From: Streptomyces sp. WZ.A104
GTDB lineage: Bacteria; Actinomycetota; Actinomycetes; Streptomycetales; Streptomycetaceae
DNA: 59,241 nt
Assembly: GCF_002382885.1 (NCBI RefSeq)
Contig: NZ_NWVL01000052.1
Coordinates: forward strand, 1 to 59,241
Reading direction: 5' to 3'
Below, piece after piece: positions 16,265 through 24,705 of the stretch. The notes under the pieces are model-generated. The model saw only the letters and a program-made list of their open reading frames with translations, had not been told where the DNA came from and searched no databases. A program made the translations under genes and the position numbers. Numbering within the stretch: the stretch's first letter is position 1; the number at the start of each line of letters is the position of its first letter.

Positions 16265-17356
16265 TCAGCCCTCGTCGCCCTCCTCGGACGCCTCGGCGAG
16301 CCGGTTCTCCAGCACCCGGCCCTCGCCCGGGGCAAGACTGCCGAGAATCCGGTCCAGATCCTCCATCGAGGCGAACTCGACGACGATCTTTCCCTTCTTC
16401 TGGCCCAGATCGACCTTCACCCGGGTCTCGAAACGGTCGGACAGCCGGGTCGCCAGGTCGCTCAGCGCGGGGGACAGCCGCCCACCGGCCCGGGGGCCCT
16501 TGGGCTTCGGCGAGCTCGCGGGGCGCGAGCCCATGAGCGTCACGATCTCCTCGACCGCACGCACCGAAAGACCCTCGGCGACGATGCGGTGCGCAAGGCG
16601 GTCCTGCTCCTCGGAGTCGTCCACGGAGAGCAAGGCACGGGCATGGCCGGCCGAAAGAACGCCTGCCGCGACCCGGCGCTGCACGGGCGGCGAGAGCCGC
16701 AGAAGTCGCAGCGTGTTGGAGACCTGGGGGCGGGACCTGCCGATCCGGTCTGCCAGCTGGTCATGCGTGCAGTTGAAGTCCTTGAGCAGCTGGTCGTACG
16801 CGGCTGCTTCCTCCAGCGGGTTCAGCTGAGCCCGGTGAAGGTTCTCCAGCAGCGCGTCCAGCAGCAGCTTCTCGTCGTCCGTGGCGCGGACGATGGTGGG
16901 AATCCGCTCCAACCCCGCTTCACGGCAGGCCCTCCACCGACGCTCACCCATGATGAGCTCGTAGCGGTCCGGTCCGACCTTGCGTACGACGACCGGCTGG
17001 AGCAGGCCGACCTCCTTCACGGAGGTGACCAGCTCGGCGAGCGCGTCCTCGTCAAAAACCTCACGAGGCTGGCGGGGGTTCGGCGTGATCGCCCCGATCG
17101 GCAGCTCGGCGAAGTAGACGCCGGACGTCGACGCTTCCTGCTCGGACCGGTCTTCGGGGGCGGAGGCGGGCTCCGGCACCACGGTGGCGGACGGCAGCGC
17201 GGTCACCTTTGCGGCGGCCACCCCACGCTCCGACGTCAGAATCGACCCGGTGCCGGACGAGGGCGAGCCGCCGGGCGCCGACACCTGCTTCTCCTGGGGT
17301 GCGGCCGGGATCAGTGCACCGAGTCCACGCCCCAGCCCTCTACGACGCTCACTCAC
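16265..17356 (-). CDS. parB: chromosome-partitioning protein ParB
   Basis: A 363-residue centromere-binding protein that loads on parS sites and spreads to organise the origin region for segregation during sporulation. Visible: ITPNPRQPREVFD at about 96-108; the CTP-binding/clamp motif MGERRWRAC; the DNA-binding HTH THDQLADRIGRSRPQVSNTLRLL (in parts: LADRIGRS, QVSNTL); and a C-terminal dimerisation region. The first 90 residues are variable and disordered apart from a basic start (MSERRRGLGRGLGALIP), a feature known to contact ParA. GTG 17356 overlaps the parA stop by four bases. All six parS sites of this window are potential targets. Confidence 0.97.
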   Translation of the reverse strand: MSERRRGLGRGLGALIPAAPQEKQVSAPGGSPSSGTGSILTSERGVAAAKVTALPSATVVPEPASAPEDRSEQEASTSGVYFAELPIGAITPNPRQPREVFDEDALAELVTSVKEVGLLQPVVVRKVGPDRYELIMGERRWRACREAGLERIPTIVRATDDEKLLLDALLENLHRAQLNPLEEAAAYDQLLKDFNCTHDQLADRIGRSRPQVSNTLRLLRLSPPVQRRVAAGVLSAGHARALLSVDDSEEQDRLAHRIVAEGLSVRAVEEIVTLMGSRPASSPKPKGPRAGGRLSPALSDLATRLSDRFETRVKVDLGQKKGKIVVEFASMEDLDRILGSLAPGEGRVLENRLAEASEEGDEG

Positions 17357-18429
17357 TGGATGCCCTCCGAAACGTTCTGCTGGCTGTTCTGACTGCCCGG
17401 GTGGGCGTGCTGGGCCTCGTAGTGCACACCGACGCCCCGCAGGGCGATCTCCCGGGCGGCTTCGAGGTAGGAAAGCGAGCCGCTGGACCCGGGGTCATAG
17501 GTCAGCACGGTCTGCCCGTAGCTCGGGGCCTCCGAGATGCGCACCGACCGCGGGATGCTCGTCCGCAGCACCTCCTTGCCGAAGTGGGTGCGAACCTCTT
17601 CGGCGACCTGCGAGGCGAGCCTTGTCCGGCCGTCGTACATCGTCAGCAGGATCGTCGAGACATGCAGCTCGGGGTTGAGATGCCCCCGCACCAGATCGAC
17701 GTTCCGCAGGAGCTGCCCCAGGCCTTCCAGCGCGTAGTACTCGCACTGGATGGGGATCAGCACCTCGGCCCCGGCCACCAGCGCATTGACCGTCAGCAGG
17801 CCGAGCGAGGGCGGGCAGTCGATGAGGATGTAGTCCAGCGGCTGCTCGTAGGCCTGAATGGCCCGCTGAAGCCGACTCTCCCGTGCCACCAGCGACACCA
17901 GCTCGATCTCCGCACCGGCGAGATCGATGGTGGCGGGGGCACAGAAGAGGCCTTCGACGTCCGGAACGGGCTGGACCACCTCGGAGAGCGGGCGGCTGTC
18001 CACCAGAACGTCGTAGATCGAGGGGACATCGGCATGGTGGTCGATGCCCAGCGCCGTGGAGGCATTGCCCTGCGGGTCGAGGTCGACCACCAGAACACGC
18101 GCACCGTGCAGAGCCAGGGAGGCAGCAAGGTTGACCGTCGTGGTCGTCTTACCGACCCCGCCCTTCTGGTTGGCCACCACCATGACACGGGTGCGGTCAG
18201 GGCGGGGCAGCCCTTCGCCGGCGCGGCCGAGGGCCTCGACCGCCAGCTGAGCGGCACGGCCGATGGGTGTGTCGTCCATCGGCGGCGGTGTTTCACGTGA
18301 AACACCCTCCCCCGCGGACTCGGTTCGGGGACCGGGGACCGGGTCGGTCATCGGTCCCGCGATGTTGGCGTCGGACCGCAAGGATTCACTCTCCTCGACT
18401 TCAGGCTCGCAATGCACAGAGCCTGCCAT
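17353..18429 (-). CDS. parA: chromosome-partitioning ATPase ParA
   Basis: A 358-residue Walker-type ATPase that acts with ParB. The deviant Walker A QKGGVGKTTTTVNLAASLA (first lysine is the ParA signature) lies at about 88-106, followed by VVDLDPQGNAS and ILIDCPPSLG. About 80 N-terminal residues precede the core and are acidic and disordered. ATG 18429 is preferred for its length and Streptomyces ParA similarity; in-frame alternatives are 18354 and, upstream, 18609. An exact parS site lies inside this N-terminal segment and another lies upstream, so ParB may influence parAB expression. Confidence 0.93.
   Translation of the reverse strand: MAGSVHCEPEVEESESLRSDANIAGPMTDPVPGPRTESAGEGVSRETPPPMDDTPIGRAAQLAVEALGRAGEGLPRPDRTRVMVVANQKGGVGKTTTTVNLAASLALHGARVLVVDLDPQGNASTALGIDHHADVPSIYDVLVDSRPLSEVVQPVPDVEGLFCAPATIDLAGAEIELVSLVARESRLQRAIQAYEQPLDYILIDCPPSLGLLTVNALVAGAEVLIPIQCEYYALEGLGQLLRNVDLVRGHLNPELHVSTILLTMYDGRTRLASQVAEEVRTHFGKEVLRTSIPRSVRISEAPSYGQTVLTYDPGSSGSLSYLEAAREIALRGVGVHYEAQHAHPGSQNSQQNVSEGIQ
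18290..18303. promoter_or_regulatory. parS: parS site 5, inside parA
   Basis: An exact GTTTCACGTGAAAC in the 5' part of parA, read as VSRET in the disordered N-terminal segment (GEGVSRETPPP). Confidence 0.94.
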
Positions 18430-18575
18430 GCTTTCGGGGTCGTGAACCAGCGAGGCCCGCTGTTCTGTGGACGAATCCGCGGGTGTGGACAACTTGGCCA
18501 CTCGTCCGGGCTTGCGGTCACGCGGTGTGGAAGCCGCACGACCGCGGCCGATGATTCCCTGGAGCAGAGAGCGAC

Positions 18576-18589
18576 GTTTCACGTGAAAC
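18576..18589. promoter_or_regulatory. parS: parS site 6, upstream of parA
   Basis: An exact GTTTCACGTGAAAC in the 327-base gap between rsmG and parA, 147 bases upstream of the preferred parA start. The rest of the gap (18430-18756) should hold the parAB promoters; no convincing -35/-10 pair was identified by eye. Confidence 0.94.
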
Positions 18590-18756
18590 ACGATGCCCCC
18601 GCCGGGCAACTACCAGGCCACGACACTCCGCACGGGGTACGTATGGCCGCTATCCCGGCATACCACTGTTAGGCGGCACAAGAAGTAAAAAGGTCCGCAT
18701 ACCGGCCGACCATACAGAGACCGTCGACCGGACAGCGGCTCCCCCCGGGACGCCCG

Positions 18757-19473
18757 TCAGCGACGCCTGCGTGTACGCCCTGTCCGGGCAGCCTTGGCCC
18801 TCTTTGCGGCGAACCTCACACCACCCGGGCTCTCGCCCACCACCACACGGACCACCGTGGAGAGCGGATCGACCACACCCTCACCGACCTGGAGCACCTC
18901 GGTCTCCACCACACCGAGCTTGCTCAGCGCGGCCCTGGCGCCGTTGATCTCCTCCTCGGCCGTGTCGCCCTTGAGCGCGAGCATCTCACCGTACGGCTTC
19001 AGCAGAGGCACCCCCCAGCCCGCCAGCCGGTCCAGCGGTGCCACGGCGCGCGCGGTCACGACATGCACCGGCTGAAGCGTCCCGAGGACCTCCTCGGCCC
19101 GGCCACGTACGACCGTGACATGGTCCAGGCCGAGCAGCTCGACGACCTCCTGGAGGAAGTTCGTCCGCCGGAGCAGCGGCTCCAGCAGGGTGATCTTGAG
19201 GTCGGGGCGCACCAGCGCCAGCGGGATACCGGGCAGGCCCGCACCCGAACCCACATCGCAGACGGTGACGCCTTCCGGCACGACCTCGGAGAGCACCGCA
19301 CAGTTCAGCAGGTGGCGCTCCCAAAGCCGCGGCACCTCACGCGGGCCGATCAGGCCGCGCTGGACTCCGGCGTCCGCCAGAAGCTCCGCGTACCGGACAG
19401 CCTCCGGGAAGAGCTCTCCGAATACCGCCTGCGCCTCTTCAGGTGCCTGGGGGAGCTCTGCTGCCTCCGTCAC
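18757..19473 (-). CDS. rsmG: 16S rRNA (guanine-527-N7) methyltransferase RsmG
   Basis: A 238-residue S-adenosylmethionine-dependent methyltransferase (GidB) that modifies G527 of 16S rRNA; its loss gives low-level streptomycin resistance. The SAM motif is VCDVGSGAGLPGIPLALV at about 71-88, preceded by WERHLLNCAVLSE. A basic tail ends RTGRTRRRR. GTG 19473, with GGAAGGA upstream, gives the usual length; an in-frame GTG at 19497 adds eight residues. It is part of the leftward rpmH-rnpA-yidD-yidC-jag-rsmG series. Confidence 0.95.
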   Translation of the reverse strand: MTEAAELPQAPEEAQAVFGELFPEAVRYAELLADAGVQRGLIGPREVPRLWERHLLNCAVLSEVVPEGVTVCDVGSGAGLPGIPLALVRPDLKITLLEPLLRRTNFLQEVVELLGLDHVTVVRGRAEEVLGTLQPVHVVTARAVAPLDRLAGWGVPLLKPYGEMLALKGDTAEEEINGARAALSKLGVVETEVLQVGEGVVDPLSTVVRVVVGESPGGVRFAAKRAKAARTGRTRRRR

Positions 19474-19582
19474 GGGGACCGTCCTTCCATACCGCACTAG
19501 CGCACTGTGGGTGGCTGACTATCAGGCTGACAAAGATCGGCCCCGCCTGCGAACAGACGGGGCCGACAGTACAAGGATCCGG

Positions 19583-20095
19583 TCAGGCCGGGAGAACGAC
19601 GACGAAGCGCTGCGGCTCCTCGCCCTCCGACTCGCTCCGGAGACCGGCGGCGGCGATCGCGTCGTGCACGACCTTGCGCTCGAACGGGGTCATCGGGTCC
19701 AGCTTCACCGGCTTGCCCGAGTTCTTGACCTCGTCCGCGGCCTTGGCACCCAACTCGGCGAGGATCTCGCGCTTCTTCGCACGGAATCCGCCGATGTCCA
19801 GCATCAGACGGCTGCGGTCGCCGGTCTCCCGGTGAACGGCCAGTCGCGTCAGCTCCTGGAGCGCCTCCAGGACCTCCCCGTCCCGGCCCACGAGCTTCTG
19901 CAGATCGCGTGCCGAGTCGCTGATGATCGACACCGCGGCCCGGTCCGCCTCGACGTCCATGTCGATGTCGCCGTCGAGGTCGGCGATGTCGAGCAGTCCT
20001 TCGAGGTAGTCGGCCGCGATCTCGCCCTCCTGCTCCAGGCGGGTCAGGGTGTCGCTGCCCTCAGCGGCGGCCGTGGAGGTGGTGCCTTCCGTCAC
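19583..20095 (-). CDS. jag: Jag/KhpB family RNA-binding protein
   Basis: A 170-residue protein with a KH domain (DMDVEADRAAVSIISDSARDLQKLVGRDG, in parts: AAVSII, LVGRDGEVLEAL) and a C-terminal R3H domain (TPFERKVVHDAIA). It is a single-stranded RNA-binding partner of the YidC locus. GTG 20095 follows AGAAGGAGT, and the stop of yidC lies 14 bases upstream. The Jag-N domain seen in Firmicutes is absent; instead the N-terminus is short and acidic, as in other actinobacteria. Confidence 0.93.
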   Translation of the reverse strand: MTEGTTSTAAAEGSDTLTRLEQEGEIAADYLEGLLDIADLDGDIDMDVEADRAAVSIISDSARDLQKLVGRDGEVLEALQELTRLAVHRETGDRSRLMLDIGGFRAKKREILAELGAKAADEVKNSGKPVKLDPMTPFERKVVHDAIAAAGLRSESEGEEPQRFVVVLPA

Positions 20096-20109
20096 GGATG
20101 GACTCCTTC

Positions 20110-21369
20110 TTACTTCTTGGACGGGTGCTTGGGCCGCTGCGGGCCCTTGCGCTGTCCGGACTTGGCTTGGCGTGAGGAGCCGGAGGCGGGCTTGCCCGGG
20201 GACTTCGGCTTGTCGTCCTGCGATGCGTCCTGCTTCTGGAGCGAGGTCTTGGAGCCTGCGGTCGCGCGCTCGGTGTCCTTGGCTCCGCCCGCCGTGGCGG
20301 CCGTCTGGCGCTTCGCCTTGGTCTGGCGCTTGGGCTGCTGACGCTTGTGCGCGGTGCCCTCGGCCTCGGCGGCGGCGGTGTCGCTCTTCAGCACGGTGCC
20401 GTCCTCCTGGGCCGCGAGACCCAGCTTGGCCAGACCGGTGATGAACTTGCGCTCGATGTCGTTGCGGTCGGGACCCTTGGCGACGATCGCCTTGACCATC
20501 TTGCGCCGGGTCCGGCCCCGTACCTGACCGTGAGAGGTCACGCTCTTGAGCACCCGCTGGAGGTAGGCGTCCTGCGCCTTGCTGCCCGGCGTCGGGTTCT
20601 GGTTGATCACGTACATCTGCTGACCCATGGTCCAGACGTTGGTGGTCAGCCAGTAGACGAGGACACCGACGGGGAAGTTGATGCCCATCACGGCGAAGAT
20701 GACCGGGAAGATGTACATCAGCATCTTCTGCTGCTGCATGTACGGGGTCTTCACCGTCAGGTCGACGTTCTTCGTCATCAGCTGGCGCTGGGTGAAGAAC
20801 TGCGACGCCGACATCAGCACGATCATCAGCGCGGTGACGACGCGGACGTCCGTCAGGGAGGCGTTGAGCGAGGCGACCTTCTCGGCGCTGTCCGTGAACT
20901 TCGCGGCCAGCGGGGCGCCGAAGATGTGGGCCTGACGCGCGCTGTCGAGCAGATCCTGGTTGATCGCGCCGATCTTCTTGCCCGAGGCGATGGACGACAG
21001 CACGTGATACAGGGCGAAGAAGAACGGTGACTGCGCCAGGATGGGAAGGCACGAGGAGAGCGGGTTGGTGCCCGTCTCCTTGTACAGCTTCATCATCTCT
21101 TCGGACTGACGCTGCTTGTCGTTCTTGTAGCGCTCCTGGATAGCCTTCATCTTCGGCTGGAGCACCTGCATATTGCGGGTCGACTTGATCTGCTTCACGA
21201 AGAGCGGGATCAGGCAGATCCGGATCAGGACCACCAGGGACACGATCGACAGGCCCCAGGCCCACCCGGAGTCATCGCCGAACAGCGCTCCGTAAACCTT
21301 GTGGAACTGGACGATGATCCACGAGACGGGCGTGGTGATAAAGCTGAACAGACTGGCAATCGTGTCCAC
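20110..21369 (-). CDS. yidC: membrane protein insertase YidC
   Basis: A 419-residue inner-membrane insertase of the YidC/Oxa1 family. Visible: N-terminal helix IASLFSFITTPVSWIIVQFH, the conserved helix after GDDSGWAWGLSIVSLVVLIRICLIP (shown in parts), the coiled region QPKMKAIQERYKND, and FPVIFAVMGINFPVGVLVYW. The C-terminal 130 residues are strongly basic and Lys/Gln-rich (RRKMVKA, KRQQPKRQTKAKRQ), suited to ribosome binding. GTG 21369 is the start, three bases from the yidD stop. Confidence 0.96.
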   Translation of the reverse strand: MDTIASLFSFITTPVSWIIVQFHKVYGALFGDDSGWAWGLSIVSLVVLIRICLIPLFVKQIKSTRNMQVLQPKMKAIQERYKNDKQRQSEEMMKLYKETGTNPLSSCLPILAQSPFFFALYHVLSSIASGKKIGAINQDLLDSARQAHIFGAPLAAKFTDSAEKVASLNASLTDVRVVTALMIVLMSASQFFTQRQLMTKNVDLTVKTPYMQQQKMLMYIFPVIFAVMGINFPVGVLVYWLTTNVWTMGQQMYVINQNPTPGSKAQDAYLQRVLKSVTSHGQVRGRTRRKMVKAIVAKGPDRNDIERKFITGLAKLGLAAQEDGTVLKSDTAAAEAEGTAHKRQQPKRQTKAKRQTAATAGGAKDTERATAGSKTSLQKQDASQDDKPKSPGKPASGSSRQAKSGQRKGPQRPKHPSKK

Positions 21370-21372
21370 TAA

Positions 21373-21732
21373 TCAGGCTCCTTGAGCATTGGGCGAGGTC
21401 TCTGCGGCCGGGCTCGGAGGTTCGGAGACCGACCCCCCGGACGGCACATCAGCGGCGGGCTCCCCGCCCTTGTCGCCGCGCAGGGCATTGCGCAGCAGCT
21501 CATGCCACCGCGGACGCTTGCGTGGCGGGACATGATCCACACCGCCGGGCGACCACGGATTGCACCGCAGGATGCGCCAGGCGGTCAGCGCTGTTCCCTT
21601 GATGGCACCGTGCCTGTCGATCGACGTATATCCATAGTGGGAACACGACGGGTAATAGCGGCAGACAGGCCCGAGCAGTGGACTGATCGTCCACTGGTAC
21701 AGCTTGATGAGAGCAAGCAGCGGGTACTTCAT
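21373..21732 (-). CDS. yidD: membrane protein insertion efficiency factor YidD
   Basis: A 119-residue protein with the YidD core: LIKLYQWTISPLLG, VCRYYPSCSHYGY, and ILRCNPWSPGGVDHVP. An N-terminal amphipathic helix probably holds it at the membrane, where it assists YidC. The final 45 residues are low-complexity. ATG 21732 overlaps the rnpA stop by four bases, so translation is probably coupled. Confidence 0.95.
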   Translation of the reverse strand: MKYPLLALIKLYQWTISPLLGPVCRYYPSCSHYGYTSIDRHGAIKGTALTAWRILRCNPWSPGGVDHVPPRKRPRWHELLRNALRGDKGGEPAADVPSGGSVSEPPSPAAETSPNAQGA

Positions 21733-22100
21733 CGCGCGCCCCCTCCCAGCAGCCGCTGCAGCGCGGCATCCAGGTCTCGGGCCAGCTGTGCATGGTCGGC
21801 GTCGCCCGAACCGGGCAGCGCCCGTACGACAACAAGGCTACCGGGGGGCAGCTGAGCCAGCCGGTCGCGGACCAGGTGGCGAAGCTTCCGCTTCACCGCT
21901 GTGCGGACGACCGCTCCGCCCACGGCCTTGCTGACAACGAAACCCGCACGTGGTGGGGGAACAGTCTCCCCCGTCACGTGCGGGTCCGTTTCACCGCTGC
22001 GTAGATGGACGACGAGCAGCGGACGCCCGGCTCGACGTCCTCGTCGTACCGCGGTCGCGAAGTCCTCGCGCCGCCTCAGCCGATTCTCGGTAGGCAGCAC
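21729..22100 (-). CDS. rnpA: ribonuclease P protein component
   Basis: A 123-residue basic protein subunit of RNase P, which matures tRNA 5' ends. The RNA-binding signature is visible as VVRTAVKRKLRHLVRDRL, and FVVSKAVGGAVVR precedes it. The start LPTENRLRRREDF is characteristic. GTG 22100 gives the usual length; the frame extends further upstream towards rpmH but without family likeness. Confidence 0.96.
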   Translation of the reverse strand: MLPTENRLRRREDFATAVRRGRRAGRPLLVVHLRSGETDPHVTGETVPPPRAGFVVSKAVGGAVVRTAVKRKLRHLVRDRLAQLPPGSLVVVRALPGSGDADHAQLARDLDAALQRLLGGGAR

Positions 22101-22119
22101 GGCATGGACCTGTAAGCGA

Positions 22120-22257
22120 TCAGGCGGACAGGCTGCTGCGGCCCTTGCCACGGCGGTTCGCGAGAATCGCGCGGCCGGCACGGGTACGCATGCGCAGACG
22201 GAAGCCGTGGGTCTTGGCGCGACGACGGTTGTTCGGCTGGAAGGTGCGCTTGCTCAC
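22120..22257 (-). CDS. rpmH: 50S ribosomal protein L34
   Basis: A 45-residue basic ribosomal protein. From GTG 22257 it reads [18 protein letters not shown] after the start and ends GRSSLSA; the [13 protein letters not shown] core is present. It heads the leftward rpmH-rnpA-yidD-yidC operon and is divergent from dnaA. Confidence 0.97.
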
Positions 22258-22477
22258 TCGGGGGCTCCAGAAATGATTCGTGTCTTGGCGGGACATCGCC
22301 TGGCTGTCACCGTGCGCCCACGAGGAACTCGCGTAAACGCCTTAGTGCACCGCTTCACAATCACAGATCGTGATCTTTGCCCATCGGAGGCAGGCGGCAG
22401 CAGCCATCGACAACTCGACCTGGTCACGGTACGCGCGGCTACGCCATCCGGTCAAACCGGCTTCGCGCGACCCCCCA

Positions 22478-22532
22478 TTGTGCACAGCCTGTGGACAACA
22501 ACTTGAACCGCGCGGGTCGGCCTGACTACCGT
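22478..22532 (+). promoter_or_regulatory. dnaA promoter with DnaA boxes
   Basis: TTGAAC (22503-22508), 18 bases, then TACCGT (22527-22532) form a good promoter, about 107 bases before the dnaA start. A perfect DnaA box TTGTCCACA on the minus strand (22490-22498) sits just upstream of the -35, with TTGTGCACA (22478-22486) beside it. DnaA autoregulation is known in Streptomyces and fits this layout. Confidence 0.8.
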
Positions 22533-22638
22533 GGCTGAACTCCGGTTCTTTTCCTTCCCGACTGCCGGGCCTCACCCGACCCGACCCATCCCGTCCCGAG
22601 AACCACACATTCGTGGGACATGCGAGAGAGCGTGCCTT

Positions 22639-24546
22639 GTGGCTGACGTACCTGCCGATCTTGCCGCAGTGTGGCCGCGAGTGCTGGAACAACTCCTCGG
22701 GGAGGGCCAGCAGGGCATCGAGCCGAAGGACAAGCAGTGGATCGAGCGCTGCCAGCCGCTGGCACTCGTCGCCGACACCGCACTGCTGGCCGTCCCCAAT
22801 GAATGGGGCAAGCACGTCCTGGAGGGCCGGCTCGCGCCGCTCCTCAGCGAGGCGCTGACCCGCGAGTGCGGCCGCCCCATCCGGATCGCGATCACCGTCG
22901 ACGACTCCGCGGGTGAACCCCCCGCCCCGTCGGCGCCCCCGATGCACCAGTCGCACGCCCCTCACCAGGGCCAGCGCTACCCGGGCCAGCCGCGCGACGA
23001 CTCCCATCACAACGACGCGTACGACGGCGGGTACGGCCACCGGCCCTCCGACGACGGTATGCCGACGGCCCGCCCGGCCTACCCCGACTACCAGCAGCAG
23101 CGCCCCGAGCCCGGCGCCTGGCCGCGCACCCAGGAGGACCTCTCCTGGCAGCAGCCGCGGCACGGCGGGTATCAGGACCGCGAGCAGCCCGCGGCCGAGT
23201 CCTACCGCGAAGCCGATGCGTACCAGGAGAACGCGGGGTACCAGGAGAACCAGCCGTACCGCGAGAGCGAGCAGTACCGCGACCAGCCCGCCGAGCAGTG
23301 GCGCGAGCCCTACGGCACCGGGCGCCCCCAGCAGCCGCAGCACGACTACCGCTCACAGCCGCCCGAGCACCAGGGCTACGAGCAGCAGCGCCCCGACCGG
23401 CAGGACCAGCAGCACCGCCAGGGCGGCCCGGGGCCCGGGCCCGGGCGGGCCGGTGGCTCGGTCCCCGGCCCGATGGGCGCTCAGCCGGCCCCCGCGCCGG
23501 GCCCCGGCGAACCGCATGCCCGGCTGAACCCGAAGTACCTCTTCGACACCTTCGTCATCGGGGCCTCCAACCGGTTCGCGCATGCCGCGGCCGTCGCCGT
23601 CGCCGAGGCGCCCGCGAAGGCGTACAACCCCCTGTTCATCTACGGGGAGTCGGGGCTCGGCAAGACCCACCTGCTGCACGCCATCGGGCACTACGCGCGG
23701 AGCCTCTACCCGGGCACCCGGGTGCGGTACGTGAGCTCGGAGGAGTTCACCAACGAGTTCATCAACTCGATCCGCGACGGGAAGGGCGACACCTTCCGCA
23801 AGCGCTACCGCGACGTGGACATCCTGCTGGTCGACGACATCCAGTTCCTCGCGAGCAAGGAGTCGACGCAGGAGGAGTTCTTCCACACCTTCAATACGCT
23901 GCACAACGCGAACAAGCAGATCGTGCTCTCCTCCGACCGGCCGCCCAAGCAGCTGGTGACGTTGGAGGACCGGTTGCGCAACCGCTTCGAGTGGGGTCTG
24001 ACCACCGACGTCCAGCCCCCCGAGCTGGAGACCCGGATCGCGATCCTCCGTAAGAAGGCTGTGCAGGAGCAGCTCAACGCCCCGCCGGAGGTCCTGGAGT
24101 TCATCGCCTCGCGGATCTCGCGCAACATCCGTGAGCTGGAGGGCGCCCTGATCCGGGTGACGGCCTTCGCCTCCCTCAACCGGCAGCCGGTGGACCTCGG
24201 GCTGACCGAGATCGTGCTCAAGGACCTGATCCCGGGCGGCGAGGAGTCGGCGCCGGAGATCACCGCACCGGCCATCATGGCGGCGACCGCGGACTACTTC
24301 GGCCTCACGGTCGACGACCTCTGCGGGTCCTCGCGCAGCCGGGTCCTGGTGACGGCACGCCAGATCGCCATGTATCTGTGCCGGGAGCTGACGGACCTCT
24401 CGCTGCCGAAGATCGGTGCGCAGTTCGGCGGCCGCGACCACACGACGGTGATGCACGCGGACCGGAAGATCCGGGCGCTGATGGCGGAGCGACGCTCCAT
24501 CTACAACCAGGTCACCGAGCTCACCAACCGCATCAAGAACGGCTGA
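22639..24546 (+). CDS. dnaA: chromosomal replication initiator DnaA
   Basis: A 635-residue initiator. Domain I occupies about 1-90 (VADVPADLAAVWPRVLEQL). Domain II (about 95-295) is very long and Pro/Gln/Tyr/Arg-rich with repeated YRE/YQEN units, as in other Streptomyces. Domain III is AAA+: Walker A GESGLGKTHLL at about 336, Walker B ILLVDDIQFL, sensor LSSDRPPKQL. Domain IV binds DNA (RDHTTVMHADRKI). GTG 22639 is chosen because domain I begins there; an upstream in-frame GTG at 22531 lies in the promoter. A hairpin follows at 24600-24644. Confidence 0.97.
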   Translation: MADVPADLAAVWPRVLEQLLGEGQQGIEPKDKQWIERCQPLALVADTALLAVPNEWGKHVLEGRLAPLLSEALTRECGRPIRIAITVDDSAGEPPAPSAPPMHQSHAPHQGQRYPGQPRDDSHHNDAYDGGYGHRPSDDGMPTARPAYPDYQQQRPEPGAWPRTQEDLSWQQPRHGGYQDREQPAAESYREADAYQENAGYQENQPYRESEQYRDQPAEQWREPYGTGRPQQPQHDYRSQPPEHQGYEQQRPDRQDQQHRQGGPGPGPGRAGGSVPGPMGAQPAPAPGPGEPHARLNPKYLFDTFVIGASNRFAHAAAVAVAEAPAKAYNPLFIYGESGLGKTHLLHAIGHYARSLYPGTRVRYVSSEEFTNEFINSIRDGKGDTFRKRYRDVDILLVDDIQFLASKESTQEEFFHTFNTLHNANKQIVLSSDRPPKQLVTLEDRLRNRFEWGLTTDVQPPELETRIAILRKKAVQEQLNAPPEVLEFIASRISRNIRELEGALIRVTAFASLNRQPVDLGLTEIVLKDLIPGGEESAPEITAPAIMAATADYFGLTVDDLCGSSRSRVLVTARQIAMYLCRELTDLSLPKIGAQFGGRDHTTVMHADRKIRALMAERRSIYNQVTELTNRIKNG

Positions 24547-24599
24547 CTCCGGCCTCTCAGGGCCCTACCAGGCCCTCCCAGGGGCTTTCAGCGCGCTCG

Positions 24600-24644
24600 A
24601 AGGGCGCCTCGCAACGACTCCCACGGTCCACGCGAGGCGCCCTT
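24600..24644. terminator. terminator after dnaA
   Basis: Perfect 13-base arms (24600-24612 and 24632-24644) enclose a 19-base loop, 54 bases after the dnaA stop. It shields the origin from dnaA transcription. Confidence 0.85.
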
Positions 24645-24705
24645 CGCCGTTCCCGGGAGTCCACGCAAGACCGGCTCTGTTCGAATCCGGGCTGCTCAGA
24701 GGCCT

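Noticed and set aside
19583..21265. 560-codon frame covering jag and much of yidC
   Set aside because: Only the end from 20095 encodes Jag; the rest is yidC read in the wrong frame.
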